From positions 15,058 through 22,288 of the forward strand of contig JACDGH010000011.1 in assembly GCA_013815395.1 (NCBI GenBank): DNA of 7,231 nucleotides, in the 5' to 3' direction. Shown here in pieces: positions 1 to 6,261 of this stretch. The translations under genes were made by a program, and so were the position numbers. Each line of letters starts with the position of its first letter. The first letter of the stretch is position 1. The stretch is from Parachlamydiaceae bacterium (GTDB taxonomy: Bacteria > Chlamydiota > Chlamydiia > Chlamydiales > Parachlamydiaceae). The notes beneath the pieces are model-generated. The model saw nothing but the letters and a program-made list of their open reading frames with translations. It ran no database searches and was not told the DNA's origin.

Positions 1-427
1 TATCCGTCGAAACGAAACAACGGCGGTATTTACTTAAAGCAGATCCTTCTATCAATCCTGACAACCCTCTGACCATTAAAAAATCGGCAATACTATCTAC
101 GGATATAGCAAGATCAAGTGTTGGCCCACTTTGATCACGCATCACTACACGTGGCAATTGCGCTCTAGGATGGTGATAAATGCGATAGGTCGGAGTGGCA
201 TGTTCGGAAATAAAACCGCTACTCCCAAGTTCTTTCTCTATTAACTGAGAATTGCCAATGACAATATGATCAAGCCAATCAAAAAGACGTGTACTTGTAA
301 ATTTGAGAAGATCTTGAGAAAGCGAAGCAATAAAGGTATTCTCGCTACAAGCGGTGTCTAAAAATTTTAAGATTAACGCCTCTGCTTCGGGTTGACATTC
401 CCATTGAAAAGCTGCATTGATATCCAT
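1..427 (-). CDS. Uncharacterised protein, N-terminal 142 codons (runs off left edge)
   Basis: I do not recognise this protein. Reading the minus strand from the ATG at 427-425 gives 142 codons without a stop, up to the window edge, so the 3' part is missing. The start is supported by a good Shine-Dalgarno AGGAG (minus strand, 439-435) seven bases upstream. The product begins MDINAAFQWECQPEAEALIL and contains RLFDWLDHIVIGN near residues 49-61 and a later stretch LAISVDSIADFLMVRGL followed by IEGSALSKYRR near residues 127-137. It looks like a soluble mixed alpha/beta protein. No signal peptide, membrane segment or known catalytic motif is visible. It is divergently oriented to the 736-1230 gene and separated from it by about 300 bases. 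Coding is supported by the uninterrupted frame and ribosome site; function is unknown. Confidence 0.75.
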   Translation of the reverse strand, partial: MDINAAFQWECQPEAEALILKFLDTACSENTFIASLSQDLLKFTSTRLFDWLDHIVIGNSQLIEKELGSSGFISEHATPTYRIYHHPRAQLPRVVMRDQSGPTLDLAISVDSIADFLMVRGLSGLIEGSALSKYRRCFVSTD

Positions 428-434
428 TTCGGCG

Positions 435-439
435 CTCCT
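435..439 (-). promoter_or_regulatory. Ribosome binding site of the left-edge gene
   Basis: AGGAG on the minus strand, seven bases before the ATG at 427. It is a canonical Shine-Dalgarno and fixes the start of the partial gene. Confidence 0.7.
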
Positions 440-469
440 TATTTGGAGTAGATTGAAAATCCCCCCTTT

Positions 470-498
470 ATATTAAAATATATAATATCCTTATGCAA
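470..498 (-). promoter_or_regulatory. Possible promoter of the left-edge gene
   Basis: On the minus strand, TTGCAT (498-493) and TAATAT (475-470) are separated by 17 bases, leaving a leader of roughly 35-40 bases to the AGGAG/ATG. Both boxes are imperfect matches and the surroundings are very AT-rich, so chance resemblance is quite possible. Confidence 0.3.
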
Positions 499-521
499 GA
501 AGAATTATGTGTCTTTATTGG

Positions 522-598
522 GTGTCTTGACTAAAACCGCGGAATGTCAATTAGTAGGCACTAACTTTTTTATTAGCAAACATTTTAGTAGAAGACAC
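522..598. repeat. Palindromic MITE-like element, copy A
   Basis: The ends are complementary: GTGTCTTGACTAAAA (522-536) pairs with TTTTAGTAGAAGACAC (583-598) as two 7-bp helices around a small internal loop. The interior begins CCGCGGAATGTCAATTAG (537-554). The same core appears in inverted orientation at 1278-1311. Neither side of the hairpin is followed by a T run, so it does not look like an intrinsic terminator. A short non-autonomous mobile or REP-type repeat is the best reading. The direct heptamer GTGTCTT just outside (509-515) could be a remnant of insertion, but that is speculative. Confidence 0.45.
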
Positions 599-667
599 AA
601 TTGACAATATGCCAAAGGCAAGAGTTTAAATCCTGAAAATTTAAAAAATTTATAAAAAATTTATAAG

Positions 668-696
668 TTGATTTTTTTTTATTTTTTAAGTATAAT
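668..696 (+). promoter_or_regulatory. Sigma70-type promoter of the 164-residue membrane protein gene
   Basis: TTGATT (668-673) and a perfect TATAAT (691-696) are separated by exactly 17 bases. Transcription would begin near 703 and give a leader of about 33 bases before the ATG at 736. The spacer is almost pure T/A. This is the best promoter in the window. Confidence 0.65.
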
Positions 697-724
697 ATTT
701 TGTTATTAAATATCACTAAAATTT

Positions 725-729
725 AAGGA
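725..729 (+). promoter_or_regulatory. Ribosome binding site for 736-1230
   Basis: AAGGA six bases upstream of the ATG at 736. Together with the promoter it fixes this start. Confidence 0.6.
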
Positions 730-735
730 TTAAGT

Positions 736-1230
736 ATGCGTAATTTCATTTCACATAGATTAACGACCCTACAATTTAATCAATTTAAATTTCCTCACAA
801 TGCAAACCGGATAACTAAGGGGATTATGCTTTTACCTTTAGCCTTGTCTGTTGTTTATGTCGTGCACCTTACCCAACAAGCTATAATAACAAATGATTGC
901 AGGGGTTCATCAAAATCCGAGATTATAGAATGTACTCGTTCCGTAGCAAAATTATGGGGGGTCCTTGGGGGCTTTGCAGGAGGTTTAGCAGTTCTCCATA
1001 ATACTTCAAGACCTCCCTATAGCAAAGGACATCCGAAAGAAAAGATTATTTTCGAAATATCAAATGTAAGACGAAATATATTTGTCGCAAAAGCTCAATT
1101 AGAACACGAGATAAGAAATAATTCGGCTAAAAGCGAAGAAATAATCTTAAAAATAGCAGATTTGACATATAGAGATGCTAAGCTTCAAGAAGATCAAAAA
1201 AAGCTTTGGGAAGAAATTAAAACATCCTGA
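736..1230 (+). CDS. Small two-segment membrane protein with charged helical tail, unknown function
   Basis: I do not recognise this 164-residue protein. It has a basic N-terminus (about residues 1-28) and a hydrophobic segment at about 29-51 containing MLLPLALSVVYVVHL. A short polar loop follows (52-69) with cysteines at 55 and 66. A second, Gly-rich hydrophobic segment at about 70-88 contains WGVLGGFAGGLAVL. The rest, from about 100, is a charged, probably coiled-coil tail. Two membrane segments joined by a short loop with a cytoplasmic-type tail resemble the bi-lobed hydrophobic domain of chlamydial inclusion membrane (Inc) proteins. No sequence signature proves that, and a plain inner-membrane protein is equally possible. 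The gene has its own strong promoter and Shine-Dalgarno and appears monocistronic. It lies between two inverted copies of a palindromic element, which hints that it may be accessory. Confidence 0.75.
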   Translation: MRNFISHRLTTLQFNQFKFPHNANRITKGIMLLPLALSVVYVVHLTQQAIITNDCRGSSKSEIIECTRSVAKLWGVLGGFAGGLAVLHNTSRPPYSKGHPKEKIIFEISNVRRNIFVAKAQLEHEIRNNSAKSEEIILKIADLTYRDAKLQEDQKKLWEEIKTS

Positions 1231-1262
1231 ACAACAAATCCACTCTAATTCTGCCAAGTTAG

Positions 1263-1316
1263 TTTTGACTAAATCTGCTAATTAACATTCCGAGATATTC
1301 CGCGGTTCTAGCCAAA
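1263..1316. repeat. Palindromic MITE-like element, copy B (inverted and diverged)
   Basis: The ends TTTTGACTAAA (1263-1273) and TTCTAGCCAAA (1306-1316) form an imperfect terminal inverted repeat, 8 of 10 matching. Read on the minus strand, the core 1311-1297 is CTAGAACCGCGGAAT, matching 14 of 15 bases of copy A (531-545). It is followed by about ten bases absent from A, containing a second GGAAT, and then by GTTAATTAG against GTCAATTAG in A. The 1259-1272 end also forms a small hairpin (TTAGT/ACTAA). It begins about 30 bases after the stop of the 736-1230 gene. Confidence 0.45.
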
Positions 1317-1518
1317 GAAATCCAAAGGAAACATTTGTAAATATTTTCTATAGAATTCCATCTTAGAACATTTCCAACATATTCTGTTCACACTTTTAAT
1401 TGAAACAAGGTTCAACTTTATACTATCGAAATGAAGCGAAAAATGGTAGAATGGGCAAAGTCAAGCGATAAATGTAATTTTTAGAGAATTGAACAAATTT
1501 AAAAATCTAGGTTTTTCC
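1317..1518. other. Upstream region of hldD, no clear promoter
   Basis: This gap is noncoding as far as I can see. Two isolated -10-like hexamers occur, TATACT at 1419-1424 and TAGAAT at 1447-1452, but neither has a convincing -35 at a 16-18 base spacing. The hldDE promoter is probably here, and I cannot place it with confidence. Confidence 0.4.
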
Positions 1519-2505
1519 ATGAAACTTTATGATGATCAATTGATTGTCGTCACAGGTGGTGCAGGATTTATTGGATCCGGTGTGATTCGTCACCTCAACG
1601 ATCAAAACATTTTCAATATCGTTGTTGTCGATGAATTGGGACAAACCGCAAAATGGAAAAACCTGGTTGGCAAACGCATTTTAGATGTAGTAAGCAAACC
1701 TAATTTTTTTGAATGGTTAAAAGGGCGAGAAGATGTCATCGAAGCTTTCATTCATCTTGGCGCCTGCACCAGCACTATCGAAACCGATGCCAACTACCTT
1801 CTAGAAAACAATTACCGTTTTAGTATACGCCTAGCTGAATATGCTCTTACTAACAACCATCGATTTATTTATGCTTCCTCCGCAGCCACTTATGGTGATG
1901 GATCTTTGGGATTTACCGATGATGAAAGCCAATTAGAAATGCTCGCCCCTTTGAATATGTATGGTTTTTCCAAACACTTATTTGATTTATGGCTCAAGAA
2001 TCAAGGCGTTCTAGGCAAAGTCGTGGGCTTAAAATATTTCAATGTCTTTGGTCCAAATGAGGGACATAAAGGAAGAATGGCCTCCGCGATCACTCACATT
2101 CTGCCAACGGCACGTAAAGAAGGCTCAATCAAACTGTTTAAATCATCCTCTCCTTCCAATTTTGCTGATGGAGAGCAAAAGCGTGATTTTATTTACGTCA
2201 AAGATGTTGCGCGTATGACATGTGCTTTTTTAGAAAACGAGGCTTCGGGTATTTATAATATTGGCACGGGTGTTGCAGGCTCATGGAACGAGGTAGCTCA
2301 TGCTGTATTTAAAGCGATTGAAATACCGGTAAACATTCAATACATTGATATGCCTAATGATCTTTTAGATAAATATCAGAATTATACTTGTGCCAATATG
2401 CAGAAAACGAGTGCAGTATTAAAAGATCAAGCCATCTGTATGCCTTTGGAAGATGCAATTGTAGAATACATTCGCGACTACCTTACCCCCGGAAAATTAT
2501 GGTAA
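1519..2505 (+). CDS. hldD: ADP-L-glycero-D-manno-heptose 6-epimerase HldD
   Basis: HldD epimerises ADP-D-glycero-D-manno-heptose to the L-glycero form, the donor for LPS inner-core heptose, in the cytoplasm. From the ATG at 1519 it is 328 residues, close to the roughly 310 of E. coli HldD. It shows the extended-SDR layout in order: the Rossmann nucleotide-binding TGGAGFIGS at 12-20; LGACTSTIETD near 80-90, matching the family's ACSSTTEWD region; YASSAATYG near 118-126 with the catalytic Ser; MYGFSK with Tyr148 and Lys152 as the YxxxK pair; KYFNVFGPNE; and GEQKRDFIYVKDV near 218-230. An in-frame TTG at 1489 would add ten residues. I prefer ATG 1519 because the family begins a few residues before the glycine motif and a weak CTAGG lies seven bases upstream. 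Its stop overlaps the hldE start, so the two genes are surely cotranscribed and translationally coupled. Confidence 0.93.
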   Translation: MKLYDDQLIVVTGGAGFIGSGVIRHLNDQNIFNIVVVDELGQTAKWKNLVGKRILDVVSKPNFFEWLKGREDVIEAFIHLGACTSTIETDANYLLENNYRFSIRLAEYALTNNHRFIYASSAATYGDGSLGFTDDESQLEMLAPLNMYGFSKHLFDLWLKNQGVLGKVVGLKYFNVFGPNEGHKGRMASAITHILPTARKEGSIKLFKSSSPSNFADGEQKRDFIYVKDVARMTCAFLENEASGIYNIGTGVAGSWNEVAHAVFKAIEIPVNIQYIDMPNDLLDKYQNYTCANMQKTSAVLKDQAICMPLEDAIVEYIRDYLTPGKLW

Positions 2506-3833
2506 GATTGACAGGAACATTTAGCCGATTGTGTAGCCGCAAAGTTTTGGTGATCGGCGATTTAATGCTCGACACCTACACCATCGGAAAGGCTCGTAGA
2601 ATATCACCAGAAGCCCCCGTTGCTGTAATTCAAGTGACCCATGAAGAGAGCCGTCCCGGCGGAGCCGGTAACGTCATGCTCAACTTAATTTCGATGGGAG
2701 CAGAAGTTGTGGCAGTAGGACGCATCGGCCAAGATCCTGCTGGAGAAACTTTAAGACAAGCTCTAATTGCCGAAAAAATCGATGTTAAAGGCTTAGTCGT
2801 TCAAAATAATTTGAAGACACCTGTAAAAAACCGAATTATCGCTGAAAATCAACAAATTGTCCGCGTCGATCACGAACAGGTCACAGCCATCCCTGAGATG
2901 CTAGAACAAGAAATCATTGAAAAGTTACCTGAATTGCTCGAAGGTGTTTCCGTGGTGGCTATTTCAGATTATGGTAAAGGATTTTTATCGCGCACGCTAT
3001 TGACTGCCGTTATTGAGCAGGCTAACAATCTTCATATTCCTATCATTGCCGATCCTAAAGGAAATGACTTCACCAAATACAGTGGAACCACTATCATTAA
3101 ACCTAACTTATCTGAAGCTTATGCAGCAAGTGGATTCGCCGCTAATACAGATTTAGATACTGTTGCTGAAAAAATTCTAAAGATTGCTCAAGCCCAATCC
3201 TTAATGATCACTCGTTCTGAATCTGGCATTTCGCTATTTCATTCCAATGGAAAGCGCGAAGATTTTCCCGTAAAAGTGAAGGAAGTTAAGGATGTAACAG
3301 GTGCCGGTGATACAGTGCTTGCCATGTTGACTTGCGCTATTGCAAGCGGATTGCCCATCGATGAAGCCGTAAAACTCTCAAATGTAGCCGCAGGTATGGC
3401 CATCGAACGTTTAGGATGTGCCCGCATTACTTTATCAGAATTGGCAAGACGCCTCTTAGAAAATGATGTCGTTAATAAGGTTTTTGATGATGAGCACCTC
3501 TATGCTTTGCAATCTGCTCTCCAAGGACGCAAATACACCCTTTTAGGGCTATCCGGCGAGTCTGGAATGACCTCTTCCGCATTTGCCGCTATACGCAAAT
3601 TAAGCCGAAATACCGATTGCGATCTCCTTGTTTATTTAATTGATACCAAGCCGGACAATGAATTTGTGGAATTACTCTCATCTATCCATGAAGTCAAATT
3701 TATCATTCTACATTGTGATAATCTTTGCCGCTTGGTTAATGCAATCCATCCCGAAAAGATTTATGCGGTCATTGGTAAAGAAATGAAACAATTAAACACC
3801 ATTTCGAATATTTTAGAACTTACTCCTCGATGA
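2499..3833 (+). CDS. hldE: D-glycero-D-manno-heptose-7-phosphate kinase HldE with degenerate C-terminal transferase domain
   Basis: HldE is normally bifunctional: an N-terminal PfkB/ribokinase-family domain makes heptose 1,7-bisphosphate, and a C-terminal cytidylyltransferase-like domain adenylylates heptose 1-phosphate. The ATG at 2499 overlaps the hldD stop by 7 bases, with GGA five bases upstream. The product is 444 residues, against 477 in E. coli. The kinase half looks intact: KVLVIGDLMLDTY at 15-27, RPGGAGN at 52-58, IADPKG, IIKPNLSEA, and the PfkB signature DVTGAGDT at 265-272 with catalytic Asp271. From about 328 the second domain keeps a Rossmann-like strand-helix rhythm (YTLLGLSG, CDLLVYLIDT, EKIYAVIG) but is shortened. 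Where active enzymes have NGxFDxxHxGH there is only SGESGMTSSAF. The transferase activity is therefore probably lost and supplied elsewhere. An upstream in-frame extension inside hldD is not family-like and was not used. Confidence 0.9.
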   Translation: MVRLTGTFSRLCSRKVLVIGDLMLDTYTIGKARRISPEAPVAVIQVTHEESRPGGAGNVMLNLISMGAEVVAVGRIGQDPAGETLRQALIAEKIDVKGLVVQNNLKTPVKNRIIAENQQIVRVDHEQVTAIPEMLEQEIIEKLPELLEGVSVVAISDYGKGFLSRTLLTAVIEQANNLHIPIIADPKGNDFTKYSGTTIIKPNLSEAYAASGFAANTDLDTVAEKILKIAQAQSLMITRSESGISLFHSNGKREDFPVKVKEVKDVTGAGDTVLAMLTCAIASGLPIDEAVKLSNVAAGMAIERLGCARITLSELARRLLENDVVNKVFDDEHLYALQSALQGRKYTLLGLSGESGMTSSAFAAIRKLSRNTDCDLLVYLIDTKPDNEFVELLSSIHEVKFIILHCDNLCRLVNAIHPEKIYAVIGKEMKQLNTISNILELTPR

Positions 3834-3844
3834 TTTGCCAAAAA

Positions 3845-3873
3845 TTTACACATTCTTTATATTTTCTTAATAG
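3845..3873 (+). promoter_or_regulatory. Weak candidate promoter for the coiled-coil protein gene
   Basis: TTTACA (3845-3850) is followed after 17 bases by TAATAG (3868-3873), a poor -10 match. The expected start of transcription is some 45 bases before the ATG at 3926. No convincing terminator separates hldE from this gene (gap 92 bases), so read-through from hldDE is an alternative. Confidence 0.25.
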
Positions 3874-3916
3874 AGCCATTCTATTCTCGGTTTTTCTTTA
3901 ACAGTTTACCCTTATC

Positions 3917-3920
3917 GAGG
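3917..3920 (+). promoter_or_regulatory. Ribosome binding site for 3926-6088
   Basis: GAGG five bases upstream of the ATG at 3926. It supports this start over the internal ATG at residue 49, which has no visible Shine-Dalgarno. Confidence 0.5.
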
Positions 3921-3925
3921 TCATT

Positions 3926-6088
3926 ATGAGTTTTATACTTCCTATTCTTGCTTTAAATGTGCTGGATGATTTGTGCTTTTCAACTAAGCGCAGAGACTAT
4001 TATCCAATAAATCATTACCCTCATAACCCACATAGCTACCCTTGCTGGAATGCACGTTGTATCACTCCGATGAATTTCCAGTGGGATCAACAACGCTCTG
4101 GCCGCATGCAAAAAACATCTATTAAAGTGCATGATGCATATGCAGAGTACTATTCTAAATCAAATGTAGGCATAACCGGCTCTCCCCGTCAACTAAATAG
4201 CTTTATTAACGATCTCGAAAGGCGAGAGCAAAGAACCTGGCAAAGACCTCAAATGCTTGCTGAAATTAAAACCGCACGTTCGGTTGTCGCTCATGCCACA
4301 ACAACTTTTGATGAAATTCAAAAATTCGAGAAAAAACTCATCCAATTAAGAAATGGACTGCGCCAACAAACCAAAACTGACAATGTTAAAGAACAACTTT
4401 CTCTCATTAAAAATTTATTAGCAAAAATTGGTAACATCTCTTTACCGGATGAACTCACACAGAACAGCGTCGAAGTTTATGCTAAAATAGCTCAAGAGAC
4501 CATCCAAAACTGTGAAAAAGAACTTGCAGTTTTTGAACAAACAGAGAATGAAAAATTAAGTCACGAAAATCAAAAAACCAATGCACAAGGGACTACAGTT
4601 ATAGCATCTCAAACCGAAGATAAGAGTTTAGATGGAACTGAAGAAGTCGTTGTTGGCCCTACAGAAGCTACCCTAGAACATGCTTCTGATGTTATTGTCA
4701 ATACGCTTGAAGAAACCGTAATTGGGCCTAACGATAATATCGATACAAATCAAGCTTCAGAGCTTGTGAAAACTGAAACAGATACGAACGATCCATTAGT
4801 ATTTCTAACTCCTATAAAAGAAACTCCAGCTATTCCCGAAGCCCCTTTTGATTTGTTTGCCATAAAAAATGAAATGTCAGCAAAACTTCAGAATATGGAT
4901 AAAAATTTTGAAAATTTGATCGAAGAACTGAACCAAGACTTTAAAAATGTCAGGGATGTGTATCGCGATTTGAATAGCATTTTTAATGAAAAACTTGAAG
5001 ACTTAAAAGTGTCTGTAGAACAAATTACCGATCCTAATCACTCAAATGTTTGCCTTGAAAAAATTAAACATTTAGAGGCTGCTCTTGAGTTAATAAGTGA
5101 GTTGATTAAATCGAAAGCTATTGAGGCAAAAACAAACGGAGATTCACTCTGGGACATCAGCTTCTTTGCAGAGACGTTAATGAAAGATATGGGTGAATTT
5201 TCATTAAATTACCCTCTTCAAGCGACCTACGAAGCTCTAAATATTTTTTTAGATACAGACAAACGCTGCAATCAACGTGAGCTATCCTCGGAAATTGAAA
5301 ATCAAGCTTTCTTATCTGCTAAGGGTTTTAATAATATTGCAAAAGAGTATGCCAACCATATTCAACAACTAAAGGATGCAGACGCTATATTTAGTAAAGG
5401 TGATAGTCTGGAAATTTTCGAACGCTATTGTGATGAATGGAATAGAATTTATGATCTCAAATTAGAGGTTTTAAACGATCTACGAAATTCTGAAAGTAAG
5501 CTAGATGGTATCTTGAAAAATGCATCTGATAAAATGAAGACATGGGAGAAAAACTATCAATTTCAATTATGCGATCAGTTAGATTACTTGATAGCCCATA
5601 TCCCAAGAATTAGTGAAAGAGTAGATTTACCTTTTAATGATTCTGAAGCCATCAAAGCTTTTGTAGCTTCTACAAATGAACTTGAAGAAAAAATCTCGAT
5701 CTTAATAAAAAAGGATAATCAGCCTTTAGCTGATCTAATTGCTTATGAAAACACTAATCTAGAACGTGCCGCTCTAGTCAATAAATACTTTGTCGATCAT
5801 GCAAAAAATGAAATTAACACATTCATAGCTTTGGTAGAATCGCATCTTCTAGCTACGCCAATTTCTACCCCAGAAAATGTTACATCGGTTGATAAACTTC
5901 AAATCCTGCTGGAAAAGGCTCGTCTTTTACAGTCCTATGAAGTCTCCACAGGCTTCTTTGGAACTGGCAGAAAGCAGGAAGATATTGAAAACCTTACTTC
6001 TAAGAATTTAAAAAAATATGCTTTGGAAATGAGAAGCAAGCTCGATGAATATAAATCAGAATTTGATAAAATTTTAGCTGCAGTCTAG
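3926..6088 (+). CDS. Large coiled-coil protein of unknown function
   Basis: I do not recognise this 720-residue protein. The first 18 residues are mildly hydrophobic (MSFILPILALNVLDDLCF), too short and acid-ended for a confident signal peptide. Residues 22-60 are rich in Tyr, His, Pro and Trp. From about 84 to 211 the chain is highly charged and helix-forming. Residues 212-307 are an acidic, Thr/Pro-rich linker, probably disordered, with two similar blocks: EEVVVGP at 239-245 and EETVIGP at 262-268. From about 308 to the end it is again almost entirely helical, with coiled-coil character clearest near 315-365. No catalytic motif is visible. The second residue block MSF also opens the next gene product, which may be chance. 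Long coiled-coil proteins of this style are frequent among secreted or host-contact proteins of amoeba-associated bacteria, but nothing here proves secretion. A cytoskeletal or scaffolding role is equally possible. Confidence 0.8.
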   Translation: MSFILPILALNVLDDLCFSTKRRDYYPINHYPHNPHSYPCWNARCITPMNFQWDQQRSGRMQKTSIKVHDAYAEYYSKSNVGITGSPRQLNSFINDLERREQRTWQRPQMLAEIKTARSVVAHATTTFDEIQKFEKKLIQLRNGLRQQTKTDNVKEQLSLIKNLLAKIGNISLPDELTQNSVEVYAKIAQETIQNCEKELAVFEQTENEKLSHENQKTNAQGTTVIASQTEDKSLDGTEEVVVGPTEATLEHASDVIVNTLEETVIGPNDNIDTNQASELVKTETDTNDPLVFLTPIKETPAIPEAPFDLFAIKNEMSAKLQNMDKNFENLIEELNQDFKNVRDVYRDLNSIFNEKLEDLKVSVEQITDPNHSNVCLEKIKHLEAALELISELIKSKAIEAKTNGDSLWDISFFAETLMKDMGEFSLNYPLQATYEALNIFLDTDKRCNQRELSSEIENQAFLSAKGFNNIAKEYANHIQQLKDADAIFSKGDSLEIFERYCDEWNRIYDLKLEVLNDLRNSESKLDGILKNASDKMKTWEKNYQFQLCDQLDYLIAHIPRISERVDLPFNDSEAIKAFVASTNELEEKISILIKKDNQPLADLIAYENTNLERAALVNKYFVDHAKNEINTFIALVESHLLATPISTPENVTSVDKLQILLEKARLLQSYEVSTGFFGTGRKQEDIENLTSKNLKKYALEMRSKLDEYKSEFDKILAAV

Positions 6089-6095
6089 TGCCCGA

Positions 6096-6136
6096 CTAGC
6101 GTGAGTTTATTTCTGAGCGAAGTAATCTCATGCTAG
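6096..6136. repeat. Long imperfect hairpin, REP-like
   Basis: CTAGCGTGAG (6096-6105) pairs with CTCATGCTAG (6127-6136) through ten positions including one G-T wobble. The stem continues inward through TTTATT/AGTAAT with one mismatch and one wobble, closing on a nine-base loop (6112-6120). It begins eight bases after the stop of the coiled-coil gene. Lack of a T run argues for a dispersed repeat or an mRNA 3'-end stabiliser rather than a standard terminator. Confidence 0.45.
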
Positions 6137-6250
6137 CACAAAGGTTAGTGCTTTGCACTAAAAAATCCCTTCAAGGGTCGGTCAATAAAGCAGGATGAGA
6201 CCCCTGAATTGCCTTAATACATATTAGTAGATCATAAACCATTTATATAT

Positions 6251-6255
6251 GAGAG
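6251..6255 (+). promoter_or_regulatory. Ribosome binding site for 6262-7110
   Basis: GAGAG six bases before the ATG at 6262; a modest Shine-Dalgarno, but well placed. Confidence 0.4.
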
Positions 6256-6261
6256 AAATTT

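Larger units (their letters stand above)
428..735. other. Intergenic region between divergent genes
   Basis: This stretch of about 300 AT-rich bases has no gene I can support. It holds the ribosome site and a possible promoter of the leftward gene, a palindromic element at 522-598, a promoter at 668-696 and the ribosome site of the rightward gene. The heptamer GTGTCTT occurs twice in direct orientation (509-515 and 522-528) and once inverted (592-598). Long T runs lie at 672-680 and 682-687, inside the spacer of the rightward promoter. Confidence 0.7.
6089..6261. other. Structured intergenic region with stacked inverted repeats
   Basis: This gap has no ORF of note but an unusual density of dyads. 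One is a 16-position imperfect hairpin (6096-6111 with 6121-6136). The second is TTAGTGC/GCACTAA around TTT (6145-6161). The third is TTCAAGGGTC paired with GACCCCTGAA (6170-6179 with 6199-6208; one mismatch). None is followed by a T tract on either strand, so I do not call intrinsic terminators. The AT-rich end (6215-6261) should hold the promoter of the next gene; a TTGCCT at 6209-6214 with a poor CATAAA at 6233-6238 is the only candidate. Confidence 0.55.

Noticed and set aside
1489..1518. TTG at 1489 as the hldD start, adding ten residues
   Set aside because: The added residues are not family-like. ATG 1519 places the glycine motif near the N-terminus as usual and has a weak Shine-Dalgarno at a suitable distance.
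2388..2498. N-terminal 37-residue extension of HldE from ATG 2388
   Set aside because: It lies entirely inside hldD in another frame and does not resemble HldE. The ATG at 2499 is the classic overlapping start.
3239..3427. Minus-strand open frame within hldE
   Set aside because: It is a shadow of the conserved kinase coding sequence, with no ribosome site or recognisable product.
3869..3899. Weak AATAG/CTATT hairpin followed by a T-rich tract after hldE as a terminator
   Set aside because: The stem is only five A/T-rich pairs and is separated from the T run by CTCGG; too weak to call.
6145..6161. TTAGTGC/GCACTAA hairpin as an intrinsic terminator
   Set aside because: It is followed by A residues on the plus strand, and the T run on the minus strand is on the wrong side.
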